Positions 16,288 through 24,981 of a DNA stretch of 64,000 nt are shown here, piece by piece. The notes beneath the pieces are model-generated. The model was not told the origin of the DNA, did not search any database, and saw only the letters and a program-made list of their open reading frames with translations. Numbering within the stretch: position 1 is the first letter of the stretch; the number at the start of each line of letters is the position of its first letter. The DNA lies in NCBI RefSeq assembly GCF_000797495.1, contig NZ_JTGN01000010.1, forward strand, positions 124,001 to 188,000, in the 5' to 3' direction. Source of the DNA: Robinsoniella peoriensis (GTDB lineage: Bacteria > Bacillota > Clostridia > Lachnospirales > Lachnospiraceae). The translations under genes and the position numbers were made by a program.

Positions 16288-17226
16288 TTATATGTTATGC
16301 TGAGTATAAATAACAGAGCCAACACAAACCAGATTTTCTATAGTAGTATCCTGATGATATAATTTTGGAATGATGATTTTTTCTCCCTTGAGTTCTGCCA
16401 GGTCAACATAAAGTGTTTCGTCCGGCTGAATTTCTTTTTGGATGGTTTCCGCTGACGTTTTCAGTGTCAGATAATAAGAATCGGAAGCGGAGTGATAATA
16501 TCCGGGTTTGTCTGTAGGAACGATTGAAAATGCTATGGAGTTGTTATTCTCATCCATATTACTTTGCAGTACAGGTCCTTTAGAAATACAGGTCTTCTGG
16601 GAATGAACGGCATCAGCAAGTTCCTGGGAGGTATTCCCATCTTTCCTGCCGGGTATAAAGGTGGCAAACTGTCCGCCCATGTCCCATTTTCCATGGAGAT
16701 CCATGCCACAGGTCATAGCTAACCGGTGTCCGTCCAGAACCAGGGATTCCCACCACAGCAGTCCCCGTTCATTCACTTCGTGCAGCGGTTCCGGATTATT
16801 AAAGATTTCAATAAAATCCAGAGAAGAAAAGTCCGTAATTTTCATGTCAAAGCGGCATCCTCTGGCAAATGGGTGTCCATAGGAGAAGGGATGTGCAACC
16901 CCCGTCAGAGCCCCTTTTTCTTTGGCAGCCTCAAACAGCAATTCCGGTTTATGAAGATTGATATTCTCCCAGGGGACATATTCGTGAAGGTTCAGGCAGA
17001 GAATGTGCCCATAATAGGTGGTATATTCCATTCCGTAAATGCAATCGATGGGATATCCCCGATTTTCTAACAGCCTGCGGATTTTGCCATGTCCGGAAAT
17101 GGTATTATGATCGGTAATTGCAAAAGCATCGGCTTTGTCCTTTACCATCAGGTCAATCAGTTCTTCACAGGTAATGCTGCTGTCAGATTCCGTGGTATGA
17201 TTGTGCAGTTCTAAACGTTTGTACAT
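16288..17226 (-). CDS. PHP-domain phosphoesterase (CehA-like)
   Basis: A 312-residue metal-dependent hydrolase of the PHP superfamily. Metal-ligand motifs appear in order: LELHNHTTESD, ITDHNTISGH, GMEYTTYYGH, VAHPFSYGHP and CGMDLHG. Residues after about 210 form a beta-rich tail. The family includes phosphatases and the CehA-type hydrolases; the natural substrate here is not evident. Its start overlaps the end of the upstream 160-residue gene by 16 bp, implying translational coupling. GGAGGG lies before ATG 17226. Confidence 0.82.
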   Translation of the reverse strand: MYKRLELHNHTTESDSSITCEELIDLMVKDKADAFAITDHNTISGHGKIRRLLENRGYPIDCIYGMEYTTYYGHILCLNLHEYVPWENINLHKPELLFEAAKEKGALTGVAHPFSYGHPFARGCRFDMKITDFSSLDFIEIFNNPEPLHEVNERGLLWWESLVLDGHRLAMTCGMDLHGKWDMGGQFATFIPGRKDGNTSQELADAVHSQKTCISKGPVLQSNMDENNNSIAFSIVPTDKPGYYHSASDSYYLTLKTSAETIQKEIQPDETLYVDLAELKGEKIIIPKLYHQDTTIENLVCVGSVIYTQHNI

Positions 17227-17693
17227 GTTGTGTTCCTCCCTCCTGCAAATACGGATAATTCATAGTGTGTATCGTTTTGTATTACATTAAACACCAGCAG
17301 AGTCACTTTTAAAACACCTTCAAAGCAGGGCATGGCAATGCAGCCTTCTGTCGCTGTCAGCGGGGTAAAGTGCATATGGCGAGCGGTAAGCTGGCGGTGT
17401 ACGCATCCGATAAATGTATCATTTAATGTAGCAAGCGTATGTATTTCCGTTTTCATATCATTTTTGATTACCCTTATAATTTCTTCTTCAGAAGAAGCAG
17501 TAATGCCATATTCCTTTTCCACTAGAGATTTCATTTCCTCTTTTAATGCATCCGTGATATCGGTATAGTGTTGTTTGTCAAAGGTAAATTCGATATCCAG
17601 TTCATCGTAAGTTTTATCCAGGCAGACCGTATATGAAATCTGTCCAACAAAGCCTTCATTCAGCGTACCCGAAACATGATATAATTCCTTCAT
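17211..17693 (-). CDS. Conserved 160-residue protein coupled to PHP hydrolase
   Basis: Function not recognised. The soluble 160-residue protein has no signal peptide or membrane segment. It reads as an alpha/beta domain: an N-terminal beta hairpin (FVGQISYTVCLDKTYDELDIEFTF), a central helical part and a C-terminal beta segment (VLKVTLLVFNVIQNDTHYELSVFAGG). GGAGG lies a short distance before ATG 17693. The 16-bp overlap with the PHP gene suggests that the two products act together. I believe similar partners of PHP proteins are annotated as a DUF (possibly DUF6669), but I cannot confirm this. Confidence 0.65.
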   Translation of the reverse strand: MKELYHVSGTLNEGFVGQISYTVCLDKTYDELDIEFTFDKQHYTDITDALKEEMKSLVEKEYGITASSEEEIIRVIKNDMKTEIHTLATLNDTFIGCVHRQLTARHMHFTPLTATEGCIAMPCFEGVLKVTLLVFNVIQNDTHYELSVFAGGRNTTCTNV

Positions 17694-17912
17694 AAGTACC
17701 TCCGGTTGTGTATTTTGATAAACTATACTACATTTAAATATCAGTTACAAGTGGAAAAAACTATAATTATGAATGGATATAATGTGAAAATAATGTGGAA
17801 AATAGAAGATTTTATGATATACTGTTAACTAGTTATTTAAAGTTGAAAGAAAATATCTAAGAGAAAGGATGCCACGCTGCAGATCTTTCAGCTTTTGTAA
17901 GGTAGTGGCTGT

Positions 17913-17932
17913 ATTGCAGGCAAACCTGTGAT
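17913..17932 (+). promoter_or_regulatory. CAGG/CCTG leader hairpin, copy 3 (before ald)
   Basis: ATTGCAGG (17913-17920) and CCTGTGAT (17925-17932) with a 4-nt loop. It ends exactly 17 nt before ATG 17950. The bases just upstream (AGTGGCTGTATTGCAG) also resemble copy 1 (TGTGGCAGTATTGCAG), so similarity extends beyond the stem. Confidence 0.7.
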
Positions 17933-17949
17933 ATACAATGGGAATTATT

Positions 17950-19071
17950 ATGATAGTTGGAGTGCCAAAAGAGATTAAAAATAATGAAAATCGAGTTTCA
18001 ATTACGCCGGCAGGTGCATATACGCTGGTGAATGCGGGACATCAGGTGATCGTGGAGACAAAGGCAGGAGAAGGAAGCGGATTTATGGATGAGGAATACA
18101 TAAGTGCGGGAGCCGAACTTGCAGCAAATGCCGCAGATGTATTTGCAAAAGCGAATATGATTGTAAAGGTAAAGGAATATGTGGAGTCAGAATATCAATA
18201 TTTAAGAGAAGACCAGTTGGTATTTACCTATCTGCATATAGCAAATGATGCCTCTCTGGCAGATGCATTACTGGAATCCAAAACCACAGGAATAGCTTAT
18301 GAAACCATCCGCGGCAAAAACGGAGGACTTCCGCTGCTGGCTCCTATGAGTGAGGTTGCAGGCAGAATGTCCGTACAGGTTGGAGCTTATATGCTACAGA
18401 ATTATAATGGAGGAAGCGGGGTCCTTCTCGGTGGAGTTCCCGGAGTTATGCCTGGAAAGGTAGTTGTTGTAGGCGGCGGAGTTGTAGGGTTAAATGCTGC
18501 GAAAGTGGCCACAGGCATGGGAGCAGATGTCACTGTATTTGATATCAATGCTGAAAGAATGGCATATATTGATGACATCAGCGGAGGCAGAATCCATACC
18601 CAGTTTAATAATCCTTATAACTTAAAAGAAGCAGTAAAAGATGCTGATCTGGTAATCGGAGCGGTATTAATACCGGGTGCAAAAGCGCCGAAAGTGGTAA
18701 CAGAGGATATGGTTAAGGAAATGAAAAAAGGCAGTGTCATTGTAGATGTTGCAATTGATCAGGGCGGCTGTGTGGAAACTTCGACCAAGATTACAACGCA
18801 TGACAATCCGTGTTTTGAAAAGCATGGTGTAATACATTATTCCGTTGCAAATATGCCGGGTGCGGTCTCCAGAACCTCTACCATTGCCCTTTCAAGCAGT
18901 ACCCTTCCTTATGTCTTAAAGCTGGCGGATAAAGGTGTGGATGCGTTAAGAGAAGATGCTGATTTTATGGCCGGTCTTAACACGTATAAGGGCAAGGTTA
19001 CCTTCAAAGGTGTTGCAGATGCTCTTGGCAGAGAATATACAGACCCAAAGGCTGCTTTGCAGGAAGCATAA
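17950..19071 (+). CDS. ald: Alanine dehydrogenase
   Basis: NAD-dependent oxidative deamination of L-alanine to pyruvate and ammonia, or the reverse. The 373-residue protein begins with the family-standard MIVGVPKEIKNNENRVSITP. The NAD-binding fold near residue 175 is VVVGGGVVGLNAAKVATGMGADVTVFDIN, and LHIANDASLADALL and YSVANMPGAVSRTST are also conserved. ATG 17950 fits both the family N-terminus and the exact hairpin spacing; ATG 17938 adds four non-conserved residues. The ribosome-binding site (AATGGGA) is weak, so translation may depend on the leader. It is monocistronic. Confidence 0.94.
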   Translation: MIVGVPKEIKNNENRVSITPAGAYTLVNAGHQVIVETKAGEGSGFMDEEYISAGAELAANAADVFAKANMIVKVKEYVESEYQYLREDQLVFTYLHIANDASLADALLESKTTGIAYETIRGKNGGLPLLAPMSEVAGRMSVQVGAYMLQNYNGGSGVLLGGVPGVMPGKVVVVGGGVVGLNAAKVATGMGADVTVFDINAERMAYIDDISGGRIHTQFNNPYNLKEAVKDADLVIGAVLIPGAKAPKVVTEDMVKEMKKGSVIVDVAIDQGGCVETSTKITTHDNPCFEKHGVIHYSVANMPGAVSRTSTIALSSSTLPYVLKLADKGVDALREDADFMAGLNTYKGKVTFKGVADALGREYTDPKAALQEA

Positions 19072-19115
19072 CGGTTAAGTGTGTTCGACATCAAGAGAAC
19101 GTCTTTTTAAAAAAA

Positions 19116-19127
19116 GTCAATATTGAC
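19116..19127. promoter_or_regulatory. Perfect palindrome upstream of GH3 gene
   Basis: GTCAATATTGAC, a 12-bp perfect palindrome 105 bp before the beta-glucosidase start and close upstream of a TTGACT/TATAAT-like region (19150-19180). It could be an operator; there is no second copy to support this. Confidence 0.3.
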
Positions 19128-19231
19128 CTATAAAGAAGCCAGAATCTCTCTTTTTTTGACTTATAAAATGTAATATAATACGTTCATACAGGCAATATCC
19201 AGTAGATAATTTTTAATCAGGAGGATTGATT

Positions 19232-21493
19232 ATGAACGTAAAAGAATTAATAGGTCAGATGACAGTAGAAGAAAAAGCCGGGTTATGTTCCGGTCAGGAT
19301 TTTTGGCATACAAAGGCGGTAGAGCGTCTGGGAATCCCGGCAATTATGGTAAGCGACGGACCTCACGGACTGCGCAAACAGGATCAGGAAGCAGACCATC
19401 TTGGAATCAATGACAGCATCAAGTCAGTTTGTTTTCCTGCTGGCTGTGCATTGGCAGCTTCCTTTGACCGCCAGATGACAACCAGGCTGGGAGAAGCCCT
19501 GGGAGAAGAGTGTCAGGCAGAAAACGTTGCAGTAATTTTAGGACCGGCAGTGAACATCAAACGTTCCCCGCTGTGCGGAAGAAATTTTGAATACTACTCA
19601 GAAGATCCTTATCTGGCATCTGAAATTGCAGCAAGCCATATCAAAGGAGTCCAGAGCAAAAATGTAGGAACCAGCATCAAGCATTTTCTGGCTAATAACC
19701 AGGAACACCGAAGAATGTCCTCCAGCTCTGAGATGGATGAACGTACTGCGAGGGAAATCTATCTGGCTGCATTTGAAGGAGCAGTAAAGCAGTCTAAGCC
19801 GTGGACTGTGATGTGTTCTTATAACCGGATTAACGGTACATATGCATGTGAAAATAAAAAATACCTCACGGATATCCTGAGAGATGAATGGGGATTTGAC
19901 GGCTTCGTAGTCAGTGACTGGGGCGCTGTAAATGACAGAGTTGACAGTCTGAAGGCTGGATTGGAACTGGAAATGCCATCTTCCTTTGGTATTAATGATA
20001 AAAAAATTGCAGAGGCAGTAAAAGCAGGTACACTTTCAGAAGAATGCCTGGATGAAGCGGTGGAGAGAGTATTAAATATTGTATATAAATTTGTTGAGAA
20101 CCGTAACGAAAACGCGGTATTCGATAAAGAAGCAGACCATAAGCTTTCAAAGGAAATAGCAGCAGAATGCATGGTTCTTTTAAAAAATGACCAGATTCTT
20201 CCATTGGATGAGAAGGCAAATACCGTATTTATCGGTGCATTTGCCAAAAAACCAAGATATCAGGGTGGAGGAAGTTCTCATATAAATTCATTTAAGGTGG
20301 AATCCGCGCTGGATGCAGTAGCAGGAATGGAGCATATAACATATTCACCGGGATTTATCACAGAAAAAGATGTGATAGATGAAGCGCTGATAAAGGAAGC
20401 GGTAGAAGCAGCGAAAAAAGCAGAGACAGCAGTTGTATTTGCCGGCTTGCCGGATTCCTTTGAATCCGAAGGATTTGACCGCAAGCACATGAGACTTCCG
20501 GACTGCCAGAATGAGCTGATCCGTCAGGTAGCAGCTGTGAATAAAAATACCGTGGTTGTACTTCATAATGGATCTCCGGTAGAAATGCCATGGATTCAGG
20601 ATGTGAAAGCCGTATTAGAAGCTTACCTGGGTGGCCAGGCAGTAGGCGCTGCAACCGTGGATATTCTGTTCGGAAAAGCAAATCCCTGCGGAAGACTTGC
20701 GGAAACATTTCCCATTCGCTTAGAGGATAATCCTTCTTATCTGTACTATCTGGGAGAAGGCGACAAGGTAGAGTACAGAGAGGGTGTATTTGTAGGATAC
20801 CGCTATTATGATAATAAAAAGATGGATGTTCTCTTCCCATTTGGTCATGGACTGAGTTATACCAGCTTTGTATACAGTAATCTGGTGCTGGATAAGGAGA
20901 ATATGAAGGATACCGAGACCCTCAGAGTTACGGTAGATGTAACAAATGCAGGAACAATCAAAGGCAAAGAAGTTGTTCAGTTGTATGTGGCTCCGTTAAA
21001 TGGCAGTATCATCCGTCCGGTACGGGAATTAAAAGGATTTGATAAAATTGAATTAAATCCGGGCGAAACGAAGACAGTCAGCTTTGAACTTGAAAAACGT
21101 GCATTTGCTTACTTTGATATGGAAGCAGGAGACTGGAAAGTAGAAAATGCAGACTATGAGATCCAGATTGGAAAATCATCCCGGGATATCGTTGCTGCAG
21201 CATCTGTTCATGTGGAAAGCACAAGTAAAAAAACCAGATCATATAATCGCAATACGACCTTTGGTGATTTAATGAAGGATGAAAAAGCGATGGAGATTGC
21301 AGGATATCTTCTGAAAGAAGTGGCAGTTTTAGGGGATGCAGCAGATGATGCACTGGGTGAAAGTACGACGGCCATGAATGAAGCGATGATGATGTATATG
21401 CCAATCCGCGGAGTAATTACTTTTGCACAGGGTAAAGTAAGTGAAGAAGAACTGGATGCATTGTTAGAGAAAATTAATCAGATCACCGAATAG
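19232..21493 (+). CDS. GH3 family beta-glucosidase
   Basis: Cytoplasmic glycoside hydrolase of 753 residues with no signal peptide. The N-terminal catalytic TIM barrel (to about residue 300) holds DGPHGLR, KHFLANNQEHRR and the nucleophile motif GFVVSDWGAV, whose Asp is near residue 228. The alpha/beta sandwich follows with FAGLPDSFESEGFDR. Then comes a fibronectin-III-like domain (GKEVVQLYVAPLNGSIIRPVRELKGF, about residues 585-650) and an extra helical tail of roughly 90 residues. GGAGG precedes ATG 19232; the TTG at 19226 is inside its spacer. It most likely cleaves imported beta-glucosides or other beta-glycosides; GH3 specificity cannot be told from these motifs. Confidence 0.92.
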   Translation: MNVKELIGQMTVEEKAGLCSGQDFWHTKAVERLGIPAIMVSDGPHGLRKQDQEADHLGINDSIKSVCFPAGCALAASFDRQMTTRLGEALGEECQAENVAVILGPAVNIKRSPLCGRNFEYYSEDPYLASEIAASHIKGVQSKNVGTSIKHFLANNQEHRRMSSSSEMDERTAREIYLAAFEGAVKQSKPWTVMCSYNRINGTYACENKKYLTDILRDEWGFDGFVVSDWGAVNDRVDSLKAGLELEMPSSFGINDKKIAEAVKAGTLSEECLDEAVERVLNIVYKFVENRNENAVFDKEADHKLSKEIAAECMVLLKNDQILPLDEKANTVFIGAFAKKPRYQGGGSSHINSFKVESALDAVAGMEHITYSPGFITEKDVIDEALIKEAVEAAKKAETAVVFAGLPDSFESEGFDRKHMRLPDCQNELIRQVAAVNKNTVVVLHNGSPVEMPWIQDVKAVLEAYLGGQAVGAATVDILFGKANPCGRLAETFPIRLEDNPSYLYYLGEGDKVEYREGVFVGYRYYDNKKMDVLFPFGHGLSYTSFVYSNLVLDKENMKDTETLRVTVDVTNAGTIKGKEVVQLYVAPLNGSIIRPVRELKGFDKIELNPGETKTVSFELEKRAFAYFDMEAGDWKVENADYEIQIGKSSRDIVAAASVHVESTSKKTRSYNRNTTFGDLMKDEKAMEIAGYLLKEVAVLGDAADDALGESTTAMNEAMMMYMPIRGVITFAQGKVSEEELDALLEKINQITE

Positions 21494-21568
21494 ATCCAAT
21501 TTGAAAATCATACGTGAACAGAGACACAAGTTTTGATTCATGCATTGTTTAGAAAGCAAATAGCACAA

Positions 21569-21606
21569 GGCCATTCACATTTATGCTGTGAATGGCCCTG
21601 TTTTTT
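21569..21606 (+). terminator. Rho-independent terminator after GH3 gene
   Basis: GGCCATTCACA (21569-21579) pairs with TGTGAATGGCC (21587-21597), followed by CTGTTTTTT. The convergent hflC gene ends beside it, and the same stem may stop minus-strand transcripts less efficiently. Confidence 0.9.
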
Positions 21607-22474
21607 ATTCGTAACCCTGAAAAATTTTGGCAATAGGGGAATCTTCCGAGAGAATCACGGTTTTGTCATCTCCGGTCATGGAAGCTTTTAAAGCATCCAG
21701 GCTTCTTACATATGAGTAAAAATCTGTTTTCCCTTCATCTGCATAAGCGGCTGACAGAATTTTCATATATTCAGCTTCGCCTTCTGCTATGAGGATTTCC
21801 GCCTGCTTTTCAGCTTCGGATATCTTAATGGCAATTTCTTTATCGGTTGTGTTTCTGATAACCTTAGCTTCTGATTTACCTTCTGCTGTATAAGTGGCGG
21901 CTATGTTGTTTCGCTCTGAGATCATACGTTCAAATACAGCTTCCTTGTTATCATTGGGCAGATCCAGCTGCTTCGTTTCGAAAACCAGAAGTTCGATACC
22001 ATACTGTTCCATATTATTACCGATATTTTTCATAACGTTTGTAGAAAGTACACCGTCACGGCTGGTAATTACCTCATCCTGGGTCATACTGCTGATTACA
22101 TTTTTCGTTGCGTTATAAACGGCAGTGTTAATTCTGTTTTCCGCATTAGTCTGGGAAGAGTTTAAGGTTTGTGCAAATTTTAAAGGATCTACAATTTTCC
22201 ATAATACATAACTGTCGCTGATCATAGTTTTTTTATCTTTAGTAATTACATCAGACGGTACTAAATCAGAAAGCAGAGTTTCTTTTGGCAAAGTATCTGC
22301 AGTCTGGATAAAAGGAATCTTTAAATGGATTCCGGGGTCAGCAATTACACGGCTGACCTTACCGAACTGGCGTACCAGCTTATATTCATTTTGTCTGGAA
22401 ATCACCACGGAAGAAGCCAGTGTAACCACAACAACTACCGCAGCAAAACAACCTATAACAACTTTTTTCTTCAT
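21605..22474 (-). CDS. hflC: HflC-like SPFH/prohibitin membrane protein
   Basis: A 289-residue SPFH-domain protein with one N-terminal membrane segment (residues 5-25). The SPFH domain follows (NEYKLVRQFGKVSRVIADPGIHLKIPFIQT), then a charged coiled-coil region with ISEAEKQAEILIAEGEAEYMKIL. With HflK it forms a membrane ring that, in E. coli, encloses and modulates the FtsH protease. It lies 15 bp downstream of hflK, preceded by AGGAGG, so both are expressed together. FtsH is not encoded nearby. Confidence 0.92.
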   Translation of the reverse strand: MKKKVVIGCFAAVVVVVTLASSVVISRQNEYKLVRQFGKVSRVIADPGIHLKIPFIQTADTLPKETLLSDLVPSDVITKDKKTMISDSYVLWKIVDPLKFAQTLNSSQTNAENRINTAVYNATKNVISSMTQDEVITSRDGVLSTNVMKNIGNNMEQYGIELLVFETKQLDLPNDNKEAVFERMISERNNIAATYTAEGKSEAKVIRNTTDKEIAIKISEAEKQAEILIAEGEAEYMKILSAAYADEGKTDFYSYVRSLDALKASMTGDDKTVILSEDSPIAKIFQGYE

Positions 22475-22489
22475 AATTCATAGTCCTCC

Positions 22490-23608
22490 TTATTGTGCAT
22501 CCGTTTGTGGCGTTTCCGGGTTTGTAGTTTCGGCAGTTGGATTTTCGGCGTTATTGGTCTTGTTTTCCTTTGGCGCATCACTCTCTTGGGTATCGTCTTT
22601 TTCTGGTTTCTGCCCATTAGCTGCTGATGTATCGTTTTCTGTAAATGGTGCTAAAGGCAGTACCTTCTGGACGCCGTTACCGCTGTCAATTACTATTTTC
22701 AATCCCGGAAGTACACTTTCCATTGTTTCGTAGAACATACGCTGTTTTGTTACAACAGGATTTTTCTGATATTCTTCATACATGGCTTTGAATCTGGATG
22801 TCTGTGCAGTTGCTTCGTTAATTCTGGTCTGTTTCTGGGCTTGTGCATCTTTGATAATCTGGTCTACTTTTGCATCAGCTTCCGGTGTTTTTTCATTCCG
22901 GTATTTGTTGGCATTATTGATTGCGGTTTCTTTTCCCTGCTTTGCAGTTTCCACAGCTTTAAACGCCTGCATCACTTCCTGGGTAGGGGGAGCGGAGTCC
23001 TGTATGGTAATATTCACCAGCTGGAGACCGAGGTTCTGTTCTTCAATTTTGGTTATGATCATTTCTTTGATCTTAGCCTGAATTTCGCTTTTCCCGGTAG
23101 TTAATACATCATCTACTTTATAGCTTCCGATCACAGTACGGATACAGCTTTGGGAGATACTTTTTAAGATATCCTCCGGACGCTGAGAAGCATATAAATA
23201 CTGGACCGGTTCTGCAATACGGTATTCCACGAAAAAGTCTACATTTATAAAGTTATAATCAGAAGTTATCATAATGCCTTCGGTATCTACAGTCTGGTTA
23301 TTTTCAATCGTATAGCCGATCGGAAAACCCTGAATTGTGGTATTTACTTTTTTTACCTGCTGAATTCCAGGAATTTTAAAATGAAGACCAGTCTCAGTGA
23401 CAGCTTTGGGTTTTCCAAGGGTGGTAAGTACAGCCTGCTCCTGTTCCTGAATCTGATAAAAGGATCCGGATACAATGAAGACGGCTGCCACAGCCGCTGC
23501 GACGATAATAACTACTTTTTTTACACCTTTGGCTGTTTTCTTAACGTTTTTCTGGAAATTCTTTTTTGATTCATTAAATATGTTATTGTTCATGTTCGGG
23601 TTCCACAT
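22490..23608 (-). CDS. hflK: HflK-like SPFH/prohibitin membrane protein
   Basis: A 372-residue SPFH protein and partner of HflC. A short cytoplasmic N-terminus leads into a membrane segment (about residues 28-50), the SPFH domain (EQEQAVLTTLGKPKAVTETGLHFKIPGIQQVKKV), a long coiled coil (EAKVDQIIKDAQAQKQTRINEA region) and a low-complexity Asn/Pro/Thr/Glu tail after about residue 320. GAGGAGG lies before ATG 23608. The upstream 275 bp contain a riboswitch-plus-terminator that reads as yybP-ykoY (manganese), so hflKC may be switched on by Mn2+. This would be an unusual regulon member. Confidence 0.92.
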   Translation of the reverse strand: MWNPNMNNNIFNESKKNFQKNVKKTAKGVKKVVIIVAAAVAAVFIVSGSFYQIQEQEQAVLTTLGKPKAVTETGLHFKIPGIQQVKKVNTTIQGFPIGYTIENNQTVDTEGIMITSDYNFINVDFFVEYRIAEPVQYLYASQRPEDILKSISQSCIRTVIGSYKVDDVLTTGKSEIQAKIKEMIITKIEEQNLGLQLVNITIQDSAPPTQEVMQAFKAVETAKQGKETAINNANKYRNEKTPEADAKVDQIIKDAQAQKQTRINEATAQTSRFKAMYEEYQKNPVVTKQRMFYETMESVLPGLKIVIDSGNGVQKVLPLAPFTENDTSAANGQKPEKDDTQESDAPKENKTNNAENPTAETTNPETPQTDAQ

Positions 23609-23746
23609 ACAAATCCTCCTCGTAATTGTCCGGCAGATAAATAACTTCCATGGCAGAAATTTATGTGCCGTTCCCTCTAAGAGTATGCCTTATAAATGAT
23701 CATTTTTAAGACAAACTCAAGTTACAAAAGAAAAAGGTATTAAAAA

Positions 23747-23786
23747 AAGACTTTTACCCCAGACTGACTGCTGGAATAAAAGTCTT
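23747..23786 (-). terminator. Riboswitch expression-platform terminator
   Basis: On the minus strand, AAGACTTTTA (23786-23777) pairs with TAAAAGTCTT (23756-23747), followed by a run of seven T. The first arm doubles as the 3' strand of riboswitch helix P1, so the two structures exclude each other. Confidence 0.88.
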
Positions 23787-23885
23787 GCTAATTACTTACA
23801 TGACGCGGATATCGCTATCGTTCTGACGCCTTCATGTACCATCTGATTAATAATTACGATGGTAGCTACTCCCTTTTCTTTGTTA
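23776..23885 (-). promoter_or_regulatory. yybP-ykoY manganese riboswitch
   Basis: Read on the minus strand, GAAAAGGGAGTAGC opens the aptamer and GCAAGACTTTT closes it, so AAAAG/CTTTT forms P1. Between them, TACCATC/GATGGTA forms P2, and CATGA...TCATG encloses a GCGTCAGAACG/ATCCGCG internal-loop region. The GGGAGTAGC and TAGCAAGACTTT blocks are the yybP-ykoY hallmarks known from Bacillus subtilis. Mn2+ binding should stabilise P1 and prevent the terminator, giving an ON switch. The next gene on this strand is hflK, about 130 nt beyond the terminator. Recognition is by eye, without a covariance search. Confidence 0.83.
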
Positions 23886-23949
23886 AAAGATTATCACAAA
23901 TTGTCGAAAAAAGCAAGTACTTTTTTAAAATTTCAGATTATTATGCCAT

Positions 23950-24903
23950 TTAGCAGGTAGCGCCGCCTACCAGATGTAGTTTGGCATCCAGAATTTCCTG
24001 TTTACGTTCTAACAGATCGTTTGCCAAAAGCTGTGATTCTGCATTTTCAAAGCCCAAACGTTCTATTGTTGTGGAGAAACGTTCACCTGTTTTTCCCTGT
24101 TCACGGAAAAGGAGGATTGCTTTTTCAATAACATCCAGTGCTTCTTCTTTGGAAGTAAATACTTTATTTAATGCTTTGCCTATAGCAATACGTTTTCCCC
24201 ATCTGCCTCCGATATAGATTTTAAATCCTGGTACACCTTCTTCAATGGCATCAAAGCGGCATTTTCCGATACAGCGGCCACAGTTATTGCAGGCTTCTTC
24301 ATCAATTTCCAGGATGCCGTCAACTACTTTGGCAGCACCCACCGGACAGGCTGTTTCTACGGAACATTTTTTACATCCGTTGCAGCAGTCTTCTTCGAAG
24401 ACAGGAGTCATCTGACCGATGATTCCGATATCGTTCAGATCCGGTTTTACACAGTTATTGGGACATCCCCCAACGGCAATTTTAAATTTGTGCGGCAGTT
24501 TTACCGTATTGTAGCCCACATAGAAGCGCTCATGAATTTCTTCGGAGATTGCAAAGGCATCTAACAGGCCGTATTGACAGGTGGTTCCTTTACAGGCTAC
24601 TACCGGACGTACTTTAGATCCGGTGCCGCCGGTTACTAATCCGGATTTGGAAAGATAGGTACGAAAGTCTTCGATTTTATCAAAGGGAATGCCCTGTACT
24701 TCTATGGTAAGTCTGGTGGTCAGGGTTACTATCCCGTTTCCATATAGATTTGCGGCTTCCGAGATACACTGCATTTGCTGCGCTGAAATTTTACCGTTTA
24801 TCGTAATGATTCTGCCGGAAAAATTATCCGTTCCTTTGTTGCTTAAAAATCCTAAAGCTTTTACTCTTTTTTCTTCTTCTGGGCTGATTGTTAAAGTTGC
24901 CAT
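23950..24903 (-). CDS. Sulfite/nitrite reductase-like siroheme and 4Fe-4S protein
   Basis: A 317-residue single-subunit redox protein. The N-terminal ferredoxin-reductase half-domain (residues 1-80) precedes the siroheme/4Fe-4S cysteine pairs CKGTTC and GGCPNNC. Two ferredoxin-type clusters follow, one around CCNGCKKCSVETACP and one around CNNCGRCIGKC, and then a C-terminal helix region. This matches the AsrC-like or small sulfite/nitrite reductase class found in anaerobes. It could reduce sulfite or another small oxyanion, or scavenge sulfur; no dedicated AsrA/AsrB subunits are nearby. The CoA-disulfide reductase-rhodanese gene 78 bp upstream suggests a sulfur-related operon under the divergent LysR protein. 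Confidence 0.85.
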   Translation of the reverse strand: MATLTISPEEEKRVKALGFLSNKGTDNFSGRIITINGKISAQQMQCISEAANLYGNGIVTLTTRLTIEVQGIPFDKIEDFRTYLSKSGLVTGGTGSKVRPVVACKGTTCQYGLLDAFAISEEIHERFYVGYNTVKLPHKFKIAVGGCPNNCVKPDLNDIGIIGQMTPVFEEDCCNGCKKCSVETACPVGAAKVVDGILEIDEEACNNCGRCIGKCRFDAIEEGVPGFKIYIGGRWGKRIAIGKALNKVFTSKEEALDVIEKAILLFREQGKTGERFSTTIERLGFENAESQLLANDLLERKQEILDAKLHLVGGATC

Positions 24904-24981
24904 TTCTTTCCTCCTGAGTTATGTAATTATATTTGTTTGTTCTGAGTTACTTCTTTATAGCTGCTGATATCCGGTTATCGC

